64,000 bases of DNA from Parabacteroides timonensis (GTDB lineage: Bacteria > Bacteroidota > Bacteroidia > Bacteroidales > Tannerellaceae): positions 2,792,859 through 2,856,858 of the forward strand of contig NZ_LT669941.1 in the NCBI RefSeq assembly GCF_900128505.1, in the 5' to 3' direction. The notes beneath the pieces were generated by a model, which was not told the origin of the DNA, did not search any database, and was given only the letters and a program-made list of their open reading frames with translations. This document shows positions 34,006 to 43,033 of the stretch, one piece after another. The position numbers were made by a program, and so were the translations under genes. Position 1 is the stretch's first letter. Each line of letters begins with the position of its first letter.

Positions 34006-34206
34006 ATGGAGGTAAAGTGTATAAATACGAGGCTTGTTTGGGGTATATCCATGATTGTGATATACCTCGGCATGTCTTTTCTTCTAATCTTCACGAACTT
34101 GTTTAACGAGAATATGTCATTCTATATGCGGATGATATTTGGTGTCTTATTCTTTTGTTACACAATATTCAGAGGATATAGGCTGGTAAAAGACAATAAA
34201 CGATGA
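34006..34206 (+). CDS. Small membrane protein in tonB operon
   Basis: A 66-residue protein from the ATG at 34006, one base after the tonB stop. Two hydrophobic helices (VWGISMIVIYLGMSFLLIF and MRMIFGVLFFCYTIFRG) with a basic tail. The function is unknown. Its tight packing between tonB and the PstS-like gene, whose start overlaps its stop by four bases, argues it is a real gene of the operon. Confidence 0.75.
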   Translation: MEVKCINTRLVWGISMIVIYLGMSFLLIFTNLFNENMSFYMRMIFGVLFFCYTIFRGYRLVKDNKR

Positions 34207-35138
34207 GAAATCTATTATATATAATAATATTAGCGGTGTTAGCTTCATGCAACAGCAAGAATAGCAATTCGCCGGATGACACTCCTACGAGCGGTGTAAT
34301 AGCAATTGCCTCCGACGGTTGCTTTACTCCGATCATAGAAGAAGAGATCGCCGTGTTTGAAAGTCTTTATAAAGAGGCTGGTATAGTTCCCTACTTCTCC
34401 GGTGAAACAGAAACGATCAACCGCTTATTACATGACAGTACACGGTTGGCAATCGCTTCACGACCGCTAACCCAGGAAGAGACTGAATATATGAACGGCA
34501 GAAAGCTATTTCCCAAAAGTATTCATATCGCAACCGATGCTATCGCTTTAATCACAAACAGACAAAATACAGACTCTCTGATCGGCATTCCGGTATTAAA
34601 AGAGATACTGACAGGCAAGATCAAGGATTGGGATGAGTTTGCTACGGATAATAAGTCTGGAAAAATAGAAGTGGTATTCGACAATCCGAATTCCGGTACT
34701 GTTCGTTATGCTATCGATTCAATCTGTGGCGGAGAACCGTTGAGTGGTAATCTTCATGCTATGAAAGATAACCGGCAAGTAATGGATTATGTATCTAAAA
34801 CTCCGGGAGCACTAGGTATCATTGGAGTAAACTGGATCAGTAACCCACTGGATTCAACATGTATGAGTTTTCTGGACGATATAAAAGTGATGGCAGTCAG
34901 TCGTTACAAAAAAGCGACCGTTACCAATAGCTTTAAACCGTATCAGGCATACATAGCCCTAAAGGAATATCCAATGACAAGGTCTGTTTACCTGATCCTG
35001 TCAGAACCGCGTATGGGGCTGGCTTCCGGTTTTACCACCTTTATCACCAGCGACCGGGGGCAACGGATCATTCTCAAATCCGGAATTCTTCCAGTTACAC
35101 AACCTGTCCGGTTGGTCAATGTTAGAGATCAATTATAA
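34203..35138 (+). CDS. PstS-like substrate-binding lipoprotein
   Basis: A 311-residue lipoprotein, lipobox AVLASC (C16), with a PBP2-like periplasmic domain. FSGETETINRLLHDSTRLAIASRPLTQEE, then GKIKDWDEFA and VFDNPNSGTVRYAI, and GIIGVNWISN are the anion-binding and hinge segments of phosphate-binding PstS-type proteins. No pst transporter genes are in the cluster, so it may sense or tether rather than import. The stop-start overlap with the small membrane protein shows operon membership. Confidence 0.87.
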   Translation: MRNLLYIIILAVLASCNSKNSNSPDDTPTSGVIAIASDGCFTPIIEEEIAVFESLYKEAGIVPYFSGETETINRLLHDSTRLAIASRPLTQEETEYMNGRKLFPKSIHIATDAIALITNRQNTDSLIGIPVLKEILTGKIKDWDEFATDNKSGKIEVVFDNPNSGTVRYAIDSICGGEPLSGNLHAMKDNRQVMDYVSKTPGALGIIGVNWISNPLDSTCMSFLDDIKVMAVSRYKKATVTNSFKPYQAYIALKEYPMTRSVYLILSEPRMGLASGFTTFITSDRGQRIILKSGILPVTQPVRLVNVRDQL

Positions 35139-35159
35139 ACCCTATAAACATCAATCATT

Positions 35160-36740
35160 ATGATAAAGAATTTATATATACTCATCTTAAGCCTGGTAGC
35201 GATAGCTATCCACGCTGATAACCAACAAGGAATTGCTTATTATAAAGCCGGTGAACCGGCTATTGCAAGCCAGCTTTTCAATAAACAGTTAAACGGTTCT
35301 CCCTCAGAACAGGCAGAAGCGCTCTATTACCTGGGGGAAATAGCCTTCGACGCCGGAAAAACGACCGATGCCCTGGCTAACTATCAAAAAGGTTGGGCTG
35401 TTTCTTCCGATTACGCTTATAATAAGGTGGGAGAAGGAAAAGTATTACTAAAAACAGACAAGTCGGCAGCCCAAAAAGCATTTGATACAGCAACCAAAGT
35501 TGATAAGAAAAATGTACCGGTTTACGTGGCCATTGCCAGAGCTTATTCAACTTATGGAATGAATTCAGAGGCAAAAGCTGCTCTCGACAATGCCAAAAAG
35601 TATAACATCAATGATCCGTCAATTTACATATACGAAGGCGATATGTTAATCAGTGAAGATAAACCGGGAGATGCTGCTGGCAGATATGAACAAGCCCTTC
35701 ACTTCGATCCCTCCTGTAAAGAAGCCTATCTTAAATATGCAAATGTTTACCAAGGTGTCCAGCCTGCATTATCCATAGAAATGCTTGAAAAAGTAATTAC
35801 AAACTATCCAGATTATCTTCCTGCCTATAATGCACTTGGTAATATTTATTCATTACAGGGAACGTACTCCAAAGCTGTAGCTGCATATAAAACATATATC
35901 GCAGGAGGTCTTTACTCTATTGACAACCTGATTCATTATGCATCTGCTTTGTTCTTCAACAAGCAATATGCAGAAGCAAGTCAGGTAATTAATGAAGGAC
36001 AGGCTATCGATCCCAATAATTTCCTGTTGAAACGTCTATGTATTTATAATAACTATGAAACGAAGGCATATGAAAAAGGACTTGAAGAAATCAATACATT
36101 CTTCAATGATCCGGATGCTAAATACATATGGCAGGATTACTTATACTACGGTCGCTTACTCAACAAAGCCAAGCAGTACGATAAAGCTGCAGAAGCATTG
36201 CTAAAAGCAATAAAAGAGAACCCGGCTCACACAGAAGTATACAAAGACCTTGCTGAAGTATATAGTAATAGTGAAAAGGATTCTGAGGCGATTAATGCCT
36301 ATACACAGTATATAGAGTCATTAGGTAAAGAATCGGAAGCGGCCGATTATTATCAACTGGGTAAATACTATTATTCTGCAGCGACAAAAGATAGCTTAGA
36401 AGCCAGTAACTACTTGGCGAAGGCAGATAGCTTGTTTGCCATAGTAAAAGAACGTGTACCAGACAGTCATCTAGGTAGTTTATGGCAAGCGCGAACACAA
36501 TCTCAACTGGATCTGGAAACAGAGCAGGGATTAGCTAAACCTTATTATGAGACCTGTATTCCTATGCTGGAAAAAGATAAAGACAAATATCGTAATGAAT
36601 TAACGGAATGTTATCGCTATCTGGCTTATTACTATTATCTTAAACAGGAAATGGACAGTTCCAAATCATACTGGAATAAGATATTGTTAATCGATCCGTC
36701 TAATGCTACGGCACAAGAAGCATTGGAAAATATAAAATAA
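35160..36740 (+). CDS. Exported TPR-repeat protein
   Basis: A 526-residue protein with signal peptide (MIKNLYILILSLVAIAIHA) and tetratricopeptide repeats across most of its length, for example AEALYYLGEIAFDAGKTTDA and GRYEQALHFDPSCKEAYLKY. TPR solenoids bind other proteins, so it may scaffold the ExbB/TonB assembly or its partners in the periplasm. It closes the seven-gene cluster and is followed by a strong terminator. A close relationship to the motor is inferred from synteny. Confidence 0.87.
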   Translation: MIKNLYILILSLVAIAIHADNQQGIAYYKAGEPAIASQLFNKQLNGSPSEQAEALYYLGEIAFDAGKTTDALANYQKGWAVSSDYAYNKVGEGKVLLKTDKSAAQKAFDTATKVDKKNVPVYVAIARAYSTYGMNSEAKAALDNAKKYNINDPSIYIYEGDMLISEDKPGDAAGRYEQALHFDPSCKEAYLKYANVYQGVQPALSIEMLEKVITNYPDYLPAYNALGNIYSLQGTYSKAVAAYKTYIAGGLYSIDNLIHYASALFFNKQYAEASQVINEGQAIDPNNFLLKRLCIYNNYETKAYEKGLEEINTFFNDPDAKYIWQDYLYYGRLLNKAKQYDKAAEALLKAIKENPAHTEVYKDLAEVYSNSEKDSEAINAYTQYIESLGKESEAADYYQLGKYYYSAATKDSLEASNYLAKADSLFAIVKERVPDSHLGSLWQARTQSQLDLETEQGLAKPYYETCIPMLEKDKDKYRNELTECYRYLAYYYYLKQEMDSSKSYWNKILLIDPSNATAQEALENIK

Positions 36741-36762
36741 AAGGCTTAATACCTATATAAAC

Positions 36763-36796
36763 AAAAACAGCCGACATATAAATGTCGGCTGTTTTT
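36763..36796. terminator. Bidirectional terminator TPR gene / rplQ
   Basis: A perfect 11-bp stem ACAGCCGACAT / ATGTCGGCTGT with a 4-nt loop, A run on the left and T run on the right, lies between convergent genes. Confidence 0.88.
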
Positions 36797-36817
36797 ATTA
36801 TATATAAGTTACAGAAA

Positions 36818-37312
36818 TTATTCTGCAGCTTTTTCTTCTGTTGTTTCTGCAGCAGGTGCTTCAGCAACCGGAGCAGTTTCAGCAGCTGTAGATTTCTTAC
36901 GAGAACGTCTTGTTTTCGTAGTTTTTGCAGCTGTTGTTTCTTTCAACATGTTTTCGTTATAGTCTACTAATTCAATGAAGCACATTGCAGCGTTGTCACC
37001 TAAACGGTTACCAGTCTTGATAATTCTGGTATAACCACCCGGACGATCACCGATCTTCTGAGCTACTTCTTTGAAAAGTTCTGTTACAGCATTTTTGTCC
37101 TGTAATGTACTGAATACGATACGTCTTGAGTGAGTTGTATCCTCTTTACATTTAGTGATCAGAGGTTCAACAAACTTACGAAGTGCTTTCGCTTTTGCTG
37201 TTGTCGTAAAGATTCTCTTATGCTTGATCAAAGAAGAAGCCATATTAGACAGCATTGCTTCACGGTGAGTATTCGTACGACCTAAATGATTGAATTTTTT
37301 ATTATGTCTCAT
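36818..37312 (-). CDS. rplQ: 50S ribosomal protein L17
   Basis: A 164-residue L17. The core (GRTNTHREAMLSNMASSLIKH, RIVFSTLQDKNAVTELF, GGYTRIIKTG) is standard; the last 40 residues are an alanine/lysine/glutamate-rich extension (AETAPVAEAPAAETTEEKAAE) not present in E. coli. L17 lies near the peptide exit tunnel. It is the last gene of the ribosomal run, 8 bp after rpoA. Confidence 0.97.
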   Translation of the reverse strand: MRHNKKFNHLGRTNTHREAMLSNMASSLIKHKRIFTTTAKAKALRKFVEPLITKCKEDTTHSRRIVFSTLQDKNAVTELFKEVAQKIGDRPGGYTRIIKTGNRLGDNAAMCFIELVDYNENMLKETTAAKTTKTRRSRKKSTAAETAPVAEAPAAETTEEKAAE

Positions 37313-37320
37313 CGCTTTAC

Positions 37321-38313
37321 TTACTCTTTATCTAATTTATATTTCGTGATATCCATACCGAATGAAAGGTTCAAGCTTTCAAGCAGTTCATCAAGTTCAG
37401 TGAGCGACTTCTTACCGAAGTTACGGAATTTCAACAAATCATTCTTGTTGAACTTAACCAGTTCACCTAATGTTTCAACATCTGCAGCTTTTAAGCAATT
37501 CAATGCACGAACGGAAAGATCCATATCTGCTAACTTGCTCTTAAGCAACTGACGCATGTGAAGTACTTCTTCATCGAATTCTTCATTGCCGTCAGTATCA
37601 ACTGTCTCGATCGCAATCTTTTCATCTGAAAACAACATAAAATGGTGAATCAGAATTTTAGCAGCTTCTTTCAACGCTTCCTTCGGATGAATAGAACCAT
37701 CTGTGGCTATTTCAAGAACCAACTTTTCGTAGTCCGTCTTTTGCTCAACACGGAAGTTCTCGATTGAATACTTAACGTTACGTATAGGAGTGTAAATAGA
37801 GTCGATAGCAATAACGTGAACGTCTGCATTCGGATCTCTGTTTTCGTCAGCGGGTACATATCCGCGTCCTTTATTTATCGTTAATTCAATCTGGAAACTA
37901 GCGTTCGGATCCAAACGGCAAATAACCAGGTCAGGATTCAATACTTCGAATCCGGTCAGCTGTTTACCTATATCACCGGCTTTGAACACTTCCGAACCCG
38001 AAACAGTAATACTTACTTTTTCATTCTCTATGTCGTCTACAATATGCTTGAACCGTACCTGTTTCAAGTTCAAGATAATGTTTGTTACATCTTCAATAAC
38101 ACCGGGGATTGTACCAAATTCATGGTCAACCCCTTCGATCTTAATGGATGTAATAGCAAAACCTTCAAGCGACGACAGGAGAATACGACGCAGAGCATTA
38201 CCTATAGTAATACCATAGCCGGGTTCCAACGGACGAAATTCAAACTTTCCGAAGAAATTGTCCGCTTCCAACATTAATACTTTATCGGGTTTTTGAAATG
38301 CTAATATCGCCAT
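37321..38313 (-). CDS. rpoA: RNA polymerase subunit alpha
   Basis: About 330 residues from the ATG at 38313 (MAILAFQKPDKV); a TTG three codons upstream is unlikely. The N-terminal dimerisation domain has GYGITIGNALRRILLSSL; the C-terminal domain has the DNA- and activator-contact surface (LSVRALNCLKAADVETLGEL and KFRNFGKKSLTELDELL). It is in the alpha operon between rpsD and rplQ. Confidence 0.97.
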   Translation of the reverse strand: MAILAFQKPDKVLMLEADNFFGKFEFRPLEPGYGITIGNALRRILLSSLEGFAITSIKIEGVDHEFGTIPGVIEDVTNIILNLKQVRFKHIVDDIENEKVSITVSGSEVFKAGDIGKQLTGFEVLNPDLVICRLDPNASFQIELTINKGRGYVPADENRDPNADVHVIAIDSIYTPIRNVKYSIENFRVEQKTDYEKLVLEIATDGSIHPKEALKEAAKILIHHFMLFSDEKIAIETVDTDGNEEFDEEVLHMRQLLKSKLADMDLSVRALNCLKAADVETLGELVKFNKNDLLKFRNFGKKSLTELDELLESLNLSFGMDITKYKLDKE

Positions 38314-38325
38314 GGAAATCAATTA

Positions 38326-38931
38326 TTATTTAGAATACAATTCTACGATCAACTGCTCTTTAATGTTTTCAGGAATGTCAGTTCTTTCCGGCAGATGCAG
38401 TAATTTTCCGCTTAAAGAAGACTGATCCCACTCAATCCAAGGGTATTTGCTGTGATTGAACCCTGACAATGCATCAGCAATCACTTCCAAAGATTTGGAT
38501 TTTTCTCTAACACCAACGATCTGACCGGGTTTCAAAGAGTAAGAAGGAATATTCACAACCTTACCATCCACTGTGATGTGACGGTGAGAAACCAACTGAC
38601 GGGCTGCTGCTCTTGTAGGAGCCATACCCAAACGGAAAACTACATTGTCCAGACGGCCTTCCAACAACTGAAGTAGAACTTCACCGGTAATACCTTTTGA
38701 ACGCTGTGCTTTTTCAAACAGGTTTCTAAATTGTTTTTCCAATACACCATAAGTGTATTTTGCTTTTTGCTTCTCGCGAAGCTGAATTCCGTATTCAGAA
38801 GTTTTTCTCTTTCTGGCGTTACCATGTTGTCCGGGAGGATAATTCTTTTTAGAAAGAACTTTATCCGGTCCGAATATAGCCTCACCAAACTTACGGGCAA
38901 TTCTTGTTTTTGGTCCAGTATATCTTGCCAT
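38326..38931 (-). CDS. rpsD: 30S ribosomal protein S4
   Basis: A 201-residue primary 16S-binding assembly protein with the S4 domain (RLDNVVFRLGMAPTRAAARQLVSHRHITVDGK). The N-terminus lacks the four-cysteine zinc set found in some bacteria. It is preceded by a 123-bp gap with a long hairpin that may mediate autogenous control. Confidence 0.97.
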   Translation of the reverse strand: MARYTGPKTRIARKFGEAIFGPDKVLSKKNYPPGQHGNARKRKTSEYGIQLREKQKAKYTYGVLEKQFRNLFEKAQRSKGITGEVLLQLLEGRLDNVVFRLGMAPTRAAARQLVSHRHITVDGKVVNIPSYSLKPGQIVGVREKSKSLEVIADALSGFNHSKYPWIEWDQSSLSGKLLHLPERTDIPENIKEQLIVELYSK

Positions 38932-38934
38932 TTT

Positions 38935-39054
38935 TTTATTGTTTTAATTTTTCTGTCTGAATCTGGAACCGTGCAGCCGCGATTACAGAGAGGATAAGGT
39001 CTTTGTGCAATCTATTCACAATTCCGGATTCAATGTTCAAGAAACTATAGTTAA
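38935..39054 (-). promoter_or_regulatory. Hairpin-bearing leader upstream of rpsD
   Basis: In the minus-strand RNA TGAATCCGGAA (39022-39032) pairs with TTCCAGATTCA (38958-38968), ten of eleven positions, enclosing a smaller TTGTG/CACAA hairpin. The gap is far longer than others in the operon. S4 is a known autoregulator, and Bacteroidia S4 leaders have been described to my recollection, so a ribosomal-protein-binding leader is likely. Confidence 0.5.
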
Positions 39055-39444
39055 TTATACTCTTCTTTTCTTCGGAGGACGACAACCATTGTGAGGCAGC
39101 GGAGTAACGTCAACAATTTCCGTTACTTCAATACCGGCACCATGAATAGTTCTGATAGCAGACTCACGTCCGTTACCCGGTCCTTTAACGAATACTTTTA
39201 CTTTTCTCAAACCAAGATCATAAGCTACCTTAGCACAATCTTGTGCTGCCATCTGAGCGGCATACGGAGTGTTCTTTTTAGAACTTCTGAATCCCATCTT
39301 ACCTGCAGAAGACCAACTAATAACTTGACCTTCGCTATTGGCAAGAGACACAATAATGTTATTAAAAGAAGAATGAATATGAGCTTGACCATAAGCGTCA
39401 ACTTTTACGTTTCTCTTCTTTGCTGCGACTGTTTTTTTTGCCAT
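39055..39444 (-). CDS. rpsK: 30S ribosomal protein S11
   Basis: A 129-residue S11 with HIHSSFNNIIVSLANSEGQVI, SAGKMGFRSSKKNTPYAAQ and the terminal GCRPPKKRRV, all conserved. It helps form the platform of the 30S subunit and the mRNA path near the E site. It lies 11 bp after rpsM. Confidence 0.97.
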   Translation of the reverse strand: MAKKTVAAKKRNVKVDAYGQAHIHSSFNNIIVSLANSEGQVISWSSAGKMGFRSSKKNTPYAAQMAAQDCAKVAYDLGLRKVKVFVKGPGNGRESAIRTIHGAGIEVTEIVDVTPLPHNGCRPPKKRRV

Positions 39445-39455
39445 ATCAACTCTTA

Positions 39456-39836
39456 TTATTTAGTAGCTTTTTTCTTATTTGCAACAGTTTTCTTCTTACC
39501 CTTACGAGTACGAGCATTATTTTTTGTGCTCTGACCTCTTAAAGGCAATCCAATACGGTGACGAACACCTCTGTAACATCCGATATCCATCAGACGTTTA
39601 ATGTTAAGCTGAACTTCTGAACGAAGATCACCTTCTACCTTGTACTCAGCGCCAATGACTTCACGTACTTTTGCAGCTTGATCATCTGTCCAGTCTTTCA
39701 CTTTGATATCACGATCAACGCCTGCTTTCTCTAAAATAGATTTTGAAGCACTCCGACCGATACCGTAGATATAAGTCAAAGCGATTTCTCCTCTTTTATT
39801 TTGTGGCAAGTCTACACCAACTATTCTTATAGCCAT
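39456..39836 (-). CDS. rpsM: 30S ribosomal protein S13
   Basis: A 126-residue S13: RIVGVDLPQNKRGEIALTYI at the start and RGVRHRIGLPLRGQSTKNNA before a basic tail. It bridges the 30S head to the 50S subunit (B1a/B1b). It lies 36 bp after rpmJ. Confidence 0.97.
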   Translation of the reverse strand: MAIRIVGVDLPQNKRGEIALTYIYGIGRSASKSILEKAGVDRDIKVKDWTDDQAAKVREVIGAEYKVEGDLRSEVQLNIKRLMDIGCYRGVRHRIGLPLRGQSTKNNARTRKGKKKTVANKKKATK

Positions 39837-39872
39837 ATTACTTACTAATGATTATTATGCAAAAATAATAAA

Positions 39873-39989
39873 TTATCCCTGACGTTGTTTATACTTAGGA
39901 TTTTTCTTGTTAATTACGTATAAGCGACCCTTTCTTCTTACAATTTTACATTCCGGGGTACGCTTCTTTAAAGATGCTCTTACTTTCAT
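39873..39989 (-). CDS. rpmJ: 50S ribosomal protein L36
   Basis: A 38-residue protein, MKVRASLKKRTPECKIVRRK and then GRLYVINKKNPKYKQRQG, read on the minus strand. It has one cysteine, so it is the zinc-free (C-) type. Position between infA and rpsM is standard. Confidence 0.96.
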   Translation of the reverse strand: MKVRASLKKRTPECKIVRRKGRLYVINKKNPKYKQRQG

Positions 39990-40001
39990 ATCTAGTTATT
40001 T

Positions 40002-40220
40002 TTATTTATATCTAAAAGCAATTCTACCTTTTGATAAATCATACGGAGACATTTCGACTCTTACCTTGTCACCAGGAAGGATTTTAATATAATGCATACG
40101 CATCTTTCCTGAAATGTGAGCGGTAAGCTCATGTCCGTTCTCTAATTCTACACGAAACATTGCATTCGACAATGCTTCAATAATTACTCCATCTTGTTCA
40201 ATAGCTGCTTGTTTAGCCAT
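40002..40220 (-). CDS. infA: Translation initiation factor IF-1
   Basis: A 72-residue S1-like OB-fold protein: MAKQAAIEQDGVIIEALSNA, RVELENGHELTAHISGKMR, VRVEMSPYDLSKGRI. It occupies the A site of the 30S subunit during initiation. The ATG at 40220 is preferred over the three-codon-longer frame. It lies 10 bp after map. Confidence 0.97.
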   Translation of the reverse strand: MAKQAAIEQDGVIIEALSNAMFRVELENGHELTAHISGKMRMHYIKILPGDKVRVEMSPYDLSKGRIAFRYK

Positions 40221-40230
40221 ATAGATCAAA

Positions 40231-41016
40231 TTAAATTGCGTTACTTCCTAGGACTTCTTCTAAAAACTTAAATGAAGAGAGGATTTGTGGTCCATCAGGT
40301 CTGATAGCAATGCAATGTTCGAAATGAGCAGAACATTTTCTATCTTTAGTCCGGACTGTCCAACCATCCTTTTCAAAAACTACATTCTTGCTTCCCATAT
40401 TGATCATAGGTTCAATGCAAATGCACATTCCACTACGTAATAAAGGTCCGCAACCATATCTGCCATAATTCGGTACTTCAGGTTCTTCATGCATTTTACG
40501 TCCAATACCATGTCCTACCAATTCTCTGACAACAGAGTAACCGTTCGATTCACAATATTTTTGTACTGCATTACTGACATCCCCAATGCGCTTTCCTTCT
40601 ACAGCTTGTTGAATACCCAAGTAAAGAGATTCCTTTGTTGTCTTCAACAATTTCCTTACTTCCGGAGACACCTCCCCTACACAAAACGTATAGGCTGAAT
40701 CTCCAACAAAACCATTCAATATAGTACCACAGTCAACCGATATGACGTCACCTTCCTTTAAAATAGTTTTCGAGGAAGGAATACCATGTACTACCTGTTC
40801 ATTTACAGAAGCACATATTGAATTAGGAAAACCACCATACCCTAAAAAGGCAGGAACAGCTCCATTATCCCTAATGAATTCTTCAGCAATCTTATCGAGT
40901 TGAAGAGTTGTTACTCCGGGAGCGATATGTTTAGCTAACTCTCCCAGTGTCTGACCAACCAACTGGTTAGCCGAACGCATCAACTCGATTTCTTCATCTG
41001 TCTTTAAATAGATCAT
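40231..41016 (-). CDS. map: Type I methionine aminopeptidase
   Basis: A 261-residue metallopeptidase that removes the initiator methionine. Metal ligands lie in DVISVDCGTILNGFVGDSAY, ELVGHGIGRKMHEEP and CICIEPMINMG. It begins 4 bp after secY, as in many Bacteroidetes and Firmicutes spc operons. Confidence 0.96.
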   Translation of the reverse strand: MIYLKTDEEIELMRSANQLVGQTLGELAKHIAPGVTTLQLDKIAEEFIRDNGAVPAFLGYGGFPNSICASVNEQVVHGIPSSKTILKEGDVISVDCGTILNGFVGDSAYTFCVGEVSPEVRKLLKTTKESLYLGIQQAVEGKRIGDVSNAVQKYCESNGYSVVRELVGHGIGRKMHEEPEVPNYGRYGCGPLLRSGMCICIEPMINMGSKNVVFEKDGWTVRTKDRKCSAHFEHCIAIRPDGPQILSSFKFLEEVLGSNAI

Positions 41017-41020
41017 TCTA

Positions 41021-42361
41021 TTAATAAGCGGCTACAGAGCCTGAACGTCCTTTAATTCTTCCTGACTTCAACAAACCGTCATAATGACGCATCAACAAAT
41101 GACTTTCGACCTGCTGTAATGTATCTAACACTACACCAACCAAAATCAACAAAGATGTACCTCCAAAGAACTGAGAGAACTCCATACTCACACCAGCGAT
41201 TCTTGCAAAAGCGGGCATAATAGCTACTAATGCCAAGAAGAATGCACCCGGTAGAGTAATACGGTCCATGATTGTATCCAGATAGTCCTTGGTACTTTTT
41301 CCCGGCTTAACACCCGGAATAAATCCATTGTTTCTCTTCAAATCATCAGCCATCTGCGTCGGATTGATCGTGATAGCTGTATAGAAATAAGTAAAGAGGA
41401 TAATCAATACCGCAAAAGTGAAATTATACCAGAAACCGGTATTATCCATAAATGCAGCCCAAAAACCACTCTGATCACCAGTGCTTGAGAATCCAACAAT
41501 AGAAATAGGTATAAACATAATTGCCTGGGCAAAGATGATAGGCATTACGTTAGCAGCATTTACCTTTAAAGGGATATACTGTCTTGCACCACCATACTGT
41601 TTGTTACCTATAATTCTTTTTGCATACTGTACGGGTACTTTACGAGTTCCCTGAACCAATAAAATAGCACCGGCAATAACAAGTAAAAGAAACAGCATTT
41701 CAAACAAGAACATAACCAGACCACCAGTTTTTTCACTTGTTCTTGAAATAAATTCCTGGAACAATGAATGCGGCAGACGGGCTATGATACCAATCAAAAT
41801 GATAAATGAAATACCATTTCCAACACCTTTATCTGTAATTCTTTCACCTAGCCATAAGATAAACATACTTCCTGCAGCCAGAATAATAGTAGAAGAAATT
41901 GTAAACCAGATACCCGGAGGTAAAGCTGCACCGGCGGCCTTTAACTGAACACTTAAGTTCACAAGGTATGTCGGTCCCTGGAATAACAGGATAGCTACTG
42001 TCAGGTAGCGAGTCCATTGGTTGATCTTTCTACGACCACTCTCACCTTCTCTCTGTAGTTTCTGGAAAGAAGGAACTGCGATGGCTAACAACTGCATAAC
42101 AATTGAAGCGGAAATATAAGGCATAATACCCAATGCAAAAATAGAAGCATTAGAGAATGCACCACCTGAAAACATATCCAACAGTGCAAGCAATCCGCCT
42201 CTTGTCTGCGCCTGTAAAGCGGTTAACGCTTGAGGATCAATACCAGGAAGTACTACATACGTTCCGAAGCGATATATAGCCACCAATAAAAGAGTGGTGA
42301 GGATCCGATTTCTCAGATCCTCAATCTTCCAGATATTTTTTATTGTTTCAACTGCTCTCAT
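41021..42361 (-). CDS. secY: Protein translocase subunit SecY
   Basis: A 446-residue channel protein with ten transmembrane helices. The start IWKIEDLRNRILTTLLLVAI and the motifs GGAFSNASIFALGIMPYISA and LTVAILLFQGPTYLV are conserved. It forms the Sec translocon with SecE and SecG. It lies 3 bp after rplO. Confidence 0.97.
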   Translation of the reverse strand: MRAVETIKNIWKIEDLRNRILTTLLLVAIYRFGTYVVLPGIDPQALTALQAQTRGGLLALLDMFSGGAFSNASIFALGIMPYISASIVMQLLAIAVPSFQKLQREGESGRRKINQWTRYLTVAILLFQGPTYLVNLSVQLKAAGAALPPGIWFTISSTIILAAGSMFILWLGERITDKGVGNGISFIILIGIIARLPHSLFQEFISRTSEKTGGLVMFLFEMLFLLLVIAGAILLVQGTRKVPVQYAKRIIGNKQYGGARQYIPLKVNAANVMPIIFAQAIMFIPISIVGFSSTGDQSGFWAAFMDNTGFWYNFTFAVLIILFTYFYTAITINPTQMADDLKRNNGFIPGVKPGKSTKDYLDTIMDRITLPGAFFLALVAIMPAFARIAGVSMEFSQFFGGTSLLILVGVVLDTLQQVESHLLMRHYDGLLKSGRIKGRSGSVAAY

Positions 42362-42364
42362 GAC

Positions 42365-42811
42365 TTAGAGTTTAACAACAGTTCCACCTGCGGCTTGGAT
42401 AGCTGCTTCTGCACTCTTAGAGAAAGCGTGAGCTTCAACTTCTAATTTAGCAGTCAGACTACCATTACCAAGAATTTTAACCAGTTGAGATGCAGAAATA
42501 AAACCAGCTTCGATCAATTCATTTACACCAATCTTAGTTAAGTTCTGAGCTTCAGCCATTAACTGTAATGTTGCGAGATTGATAGCTTTATATTCTACGC
42601 GGTTAATATTCTTGAAACCAAATTTAGGCAAACGTCTCTGAATTGGCATCTGACCACCTTCAAATCCGATCTTTCTTGAATAACCTGATCTAGACTTTGC
42701 TCCTTTATGACCTCTTGTTGAAGTTCCTCCTAATCCTGAACCCGGACCACGGCCGATTCTTTTTCTGGTCTTAGTAGATCCTTCAGCAGGTTTTAAATTT
42801 GATAAGTTCAT
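42365..42811 (-). CDS. rplO: 50S ribosomal protein L15
   Basis: A 148-residue L15. The glycine/arginine-rich start KRIGRGPGSGLGGTSTRGHK and the EGGQMPIQRRLPKFGF segment are typical, followed by a globular domain. It binds 23S rRNA late in 50S assembly. Confidence 0.97.
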   Translation of the reverse strand: MNLSNLKPAEGSTKTRKRIGRGPGSGLGGTSTRGHKGAKSRSGYSRKIGFEGGQMPIQRRLPKFGFKNINRVEYKAINLATLQLMAEAQNLTKIGVNELIEAGFISASQLVKILGNGSLTAKLEVEAHAFSKSAEAAIQAAGGTVVKL

Positions 42812-42840
42812 ATCGTATAATTTATTTTTTCAACCAATTA

Positions 42841-43017
42841 TTACTTTTCTACCGAAACCAAATGTTTCACTTTCTCAACCATACCCAAGATAGCCGGAGT
42901 AGCTTCATGTTCTACCACACGGTTCAACTTTGTCAGGCCCAGTGCATCGAGTGTTCTTTTCTGGTCTTTCGGGCACTTAATTCTACTCTTAACTTGTTTA
43001 ATTTTAATAGTCGCCAT
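42841..43017 (-). CDS. rpmD: 50S ribosomal protein L30
   Basis: A 58-residue protein read on the minus strand: MATIKIKQVKSRIKCPKDQK, TLDALGLTKLNRVVEHE, and MVEKVKHLVSVEK. It sits between rpsE and rplO as in most bacteria. Confidence 0.96.
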   Translation of the reverse strand: MATIKIKQVKSRIKCPKDQKRTLDALGLTKLNRVVEHEATPAILGMVEKVKHLVSVEK

Positions 43018-43033
43018 AATTTTTCCTCCCTAA

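Noticed and set aside
36782..36970. 62-codon plus-strand frame rich in Cys/Ser/Phe
   Set aside because: It is the antisense of the lysine/alanine-rich tail of L17.
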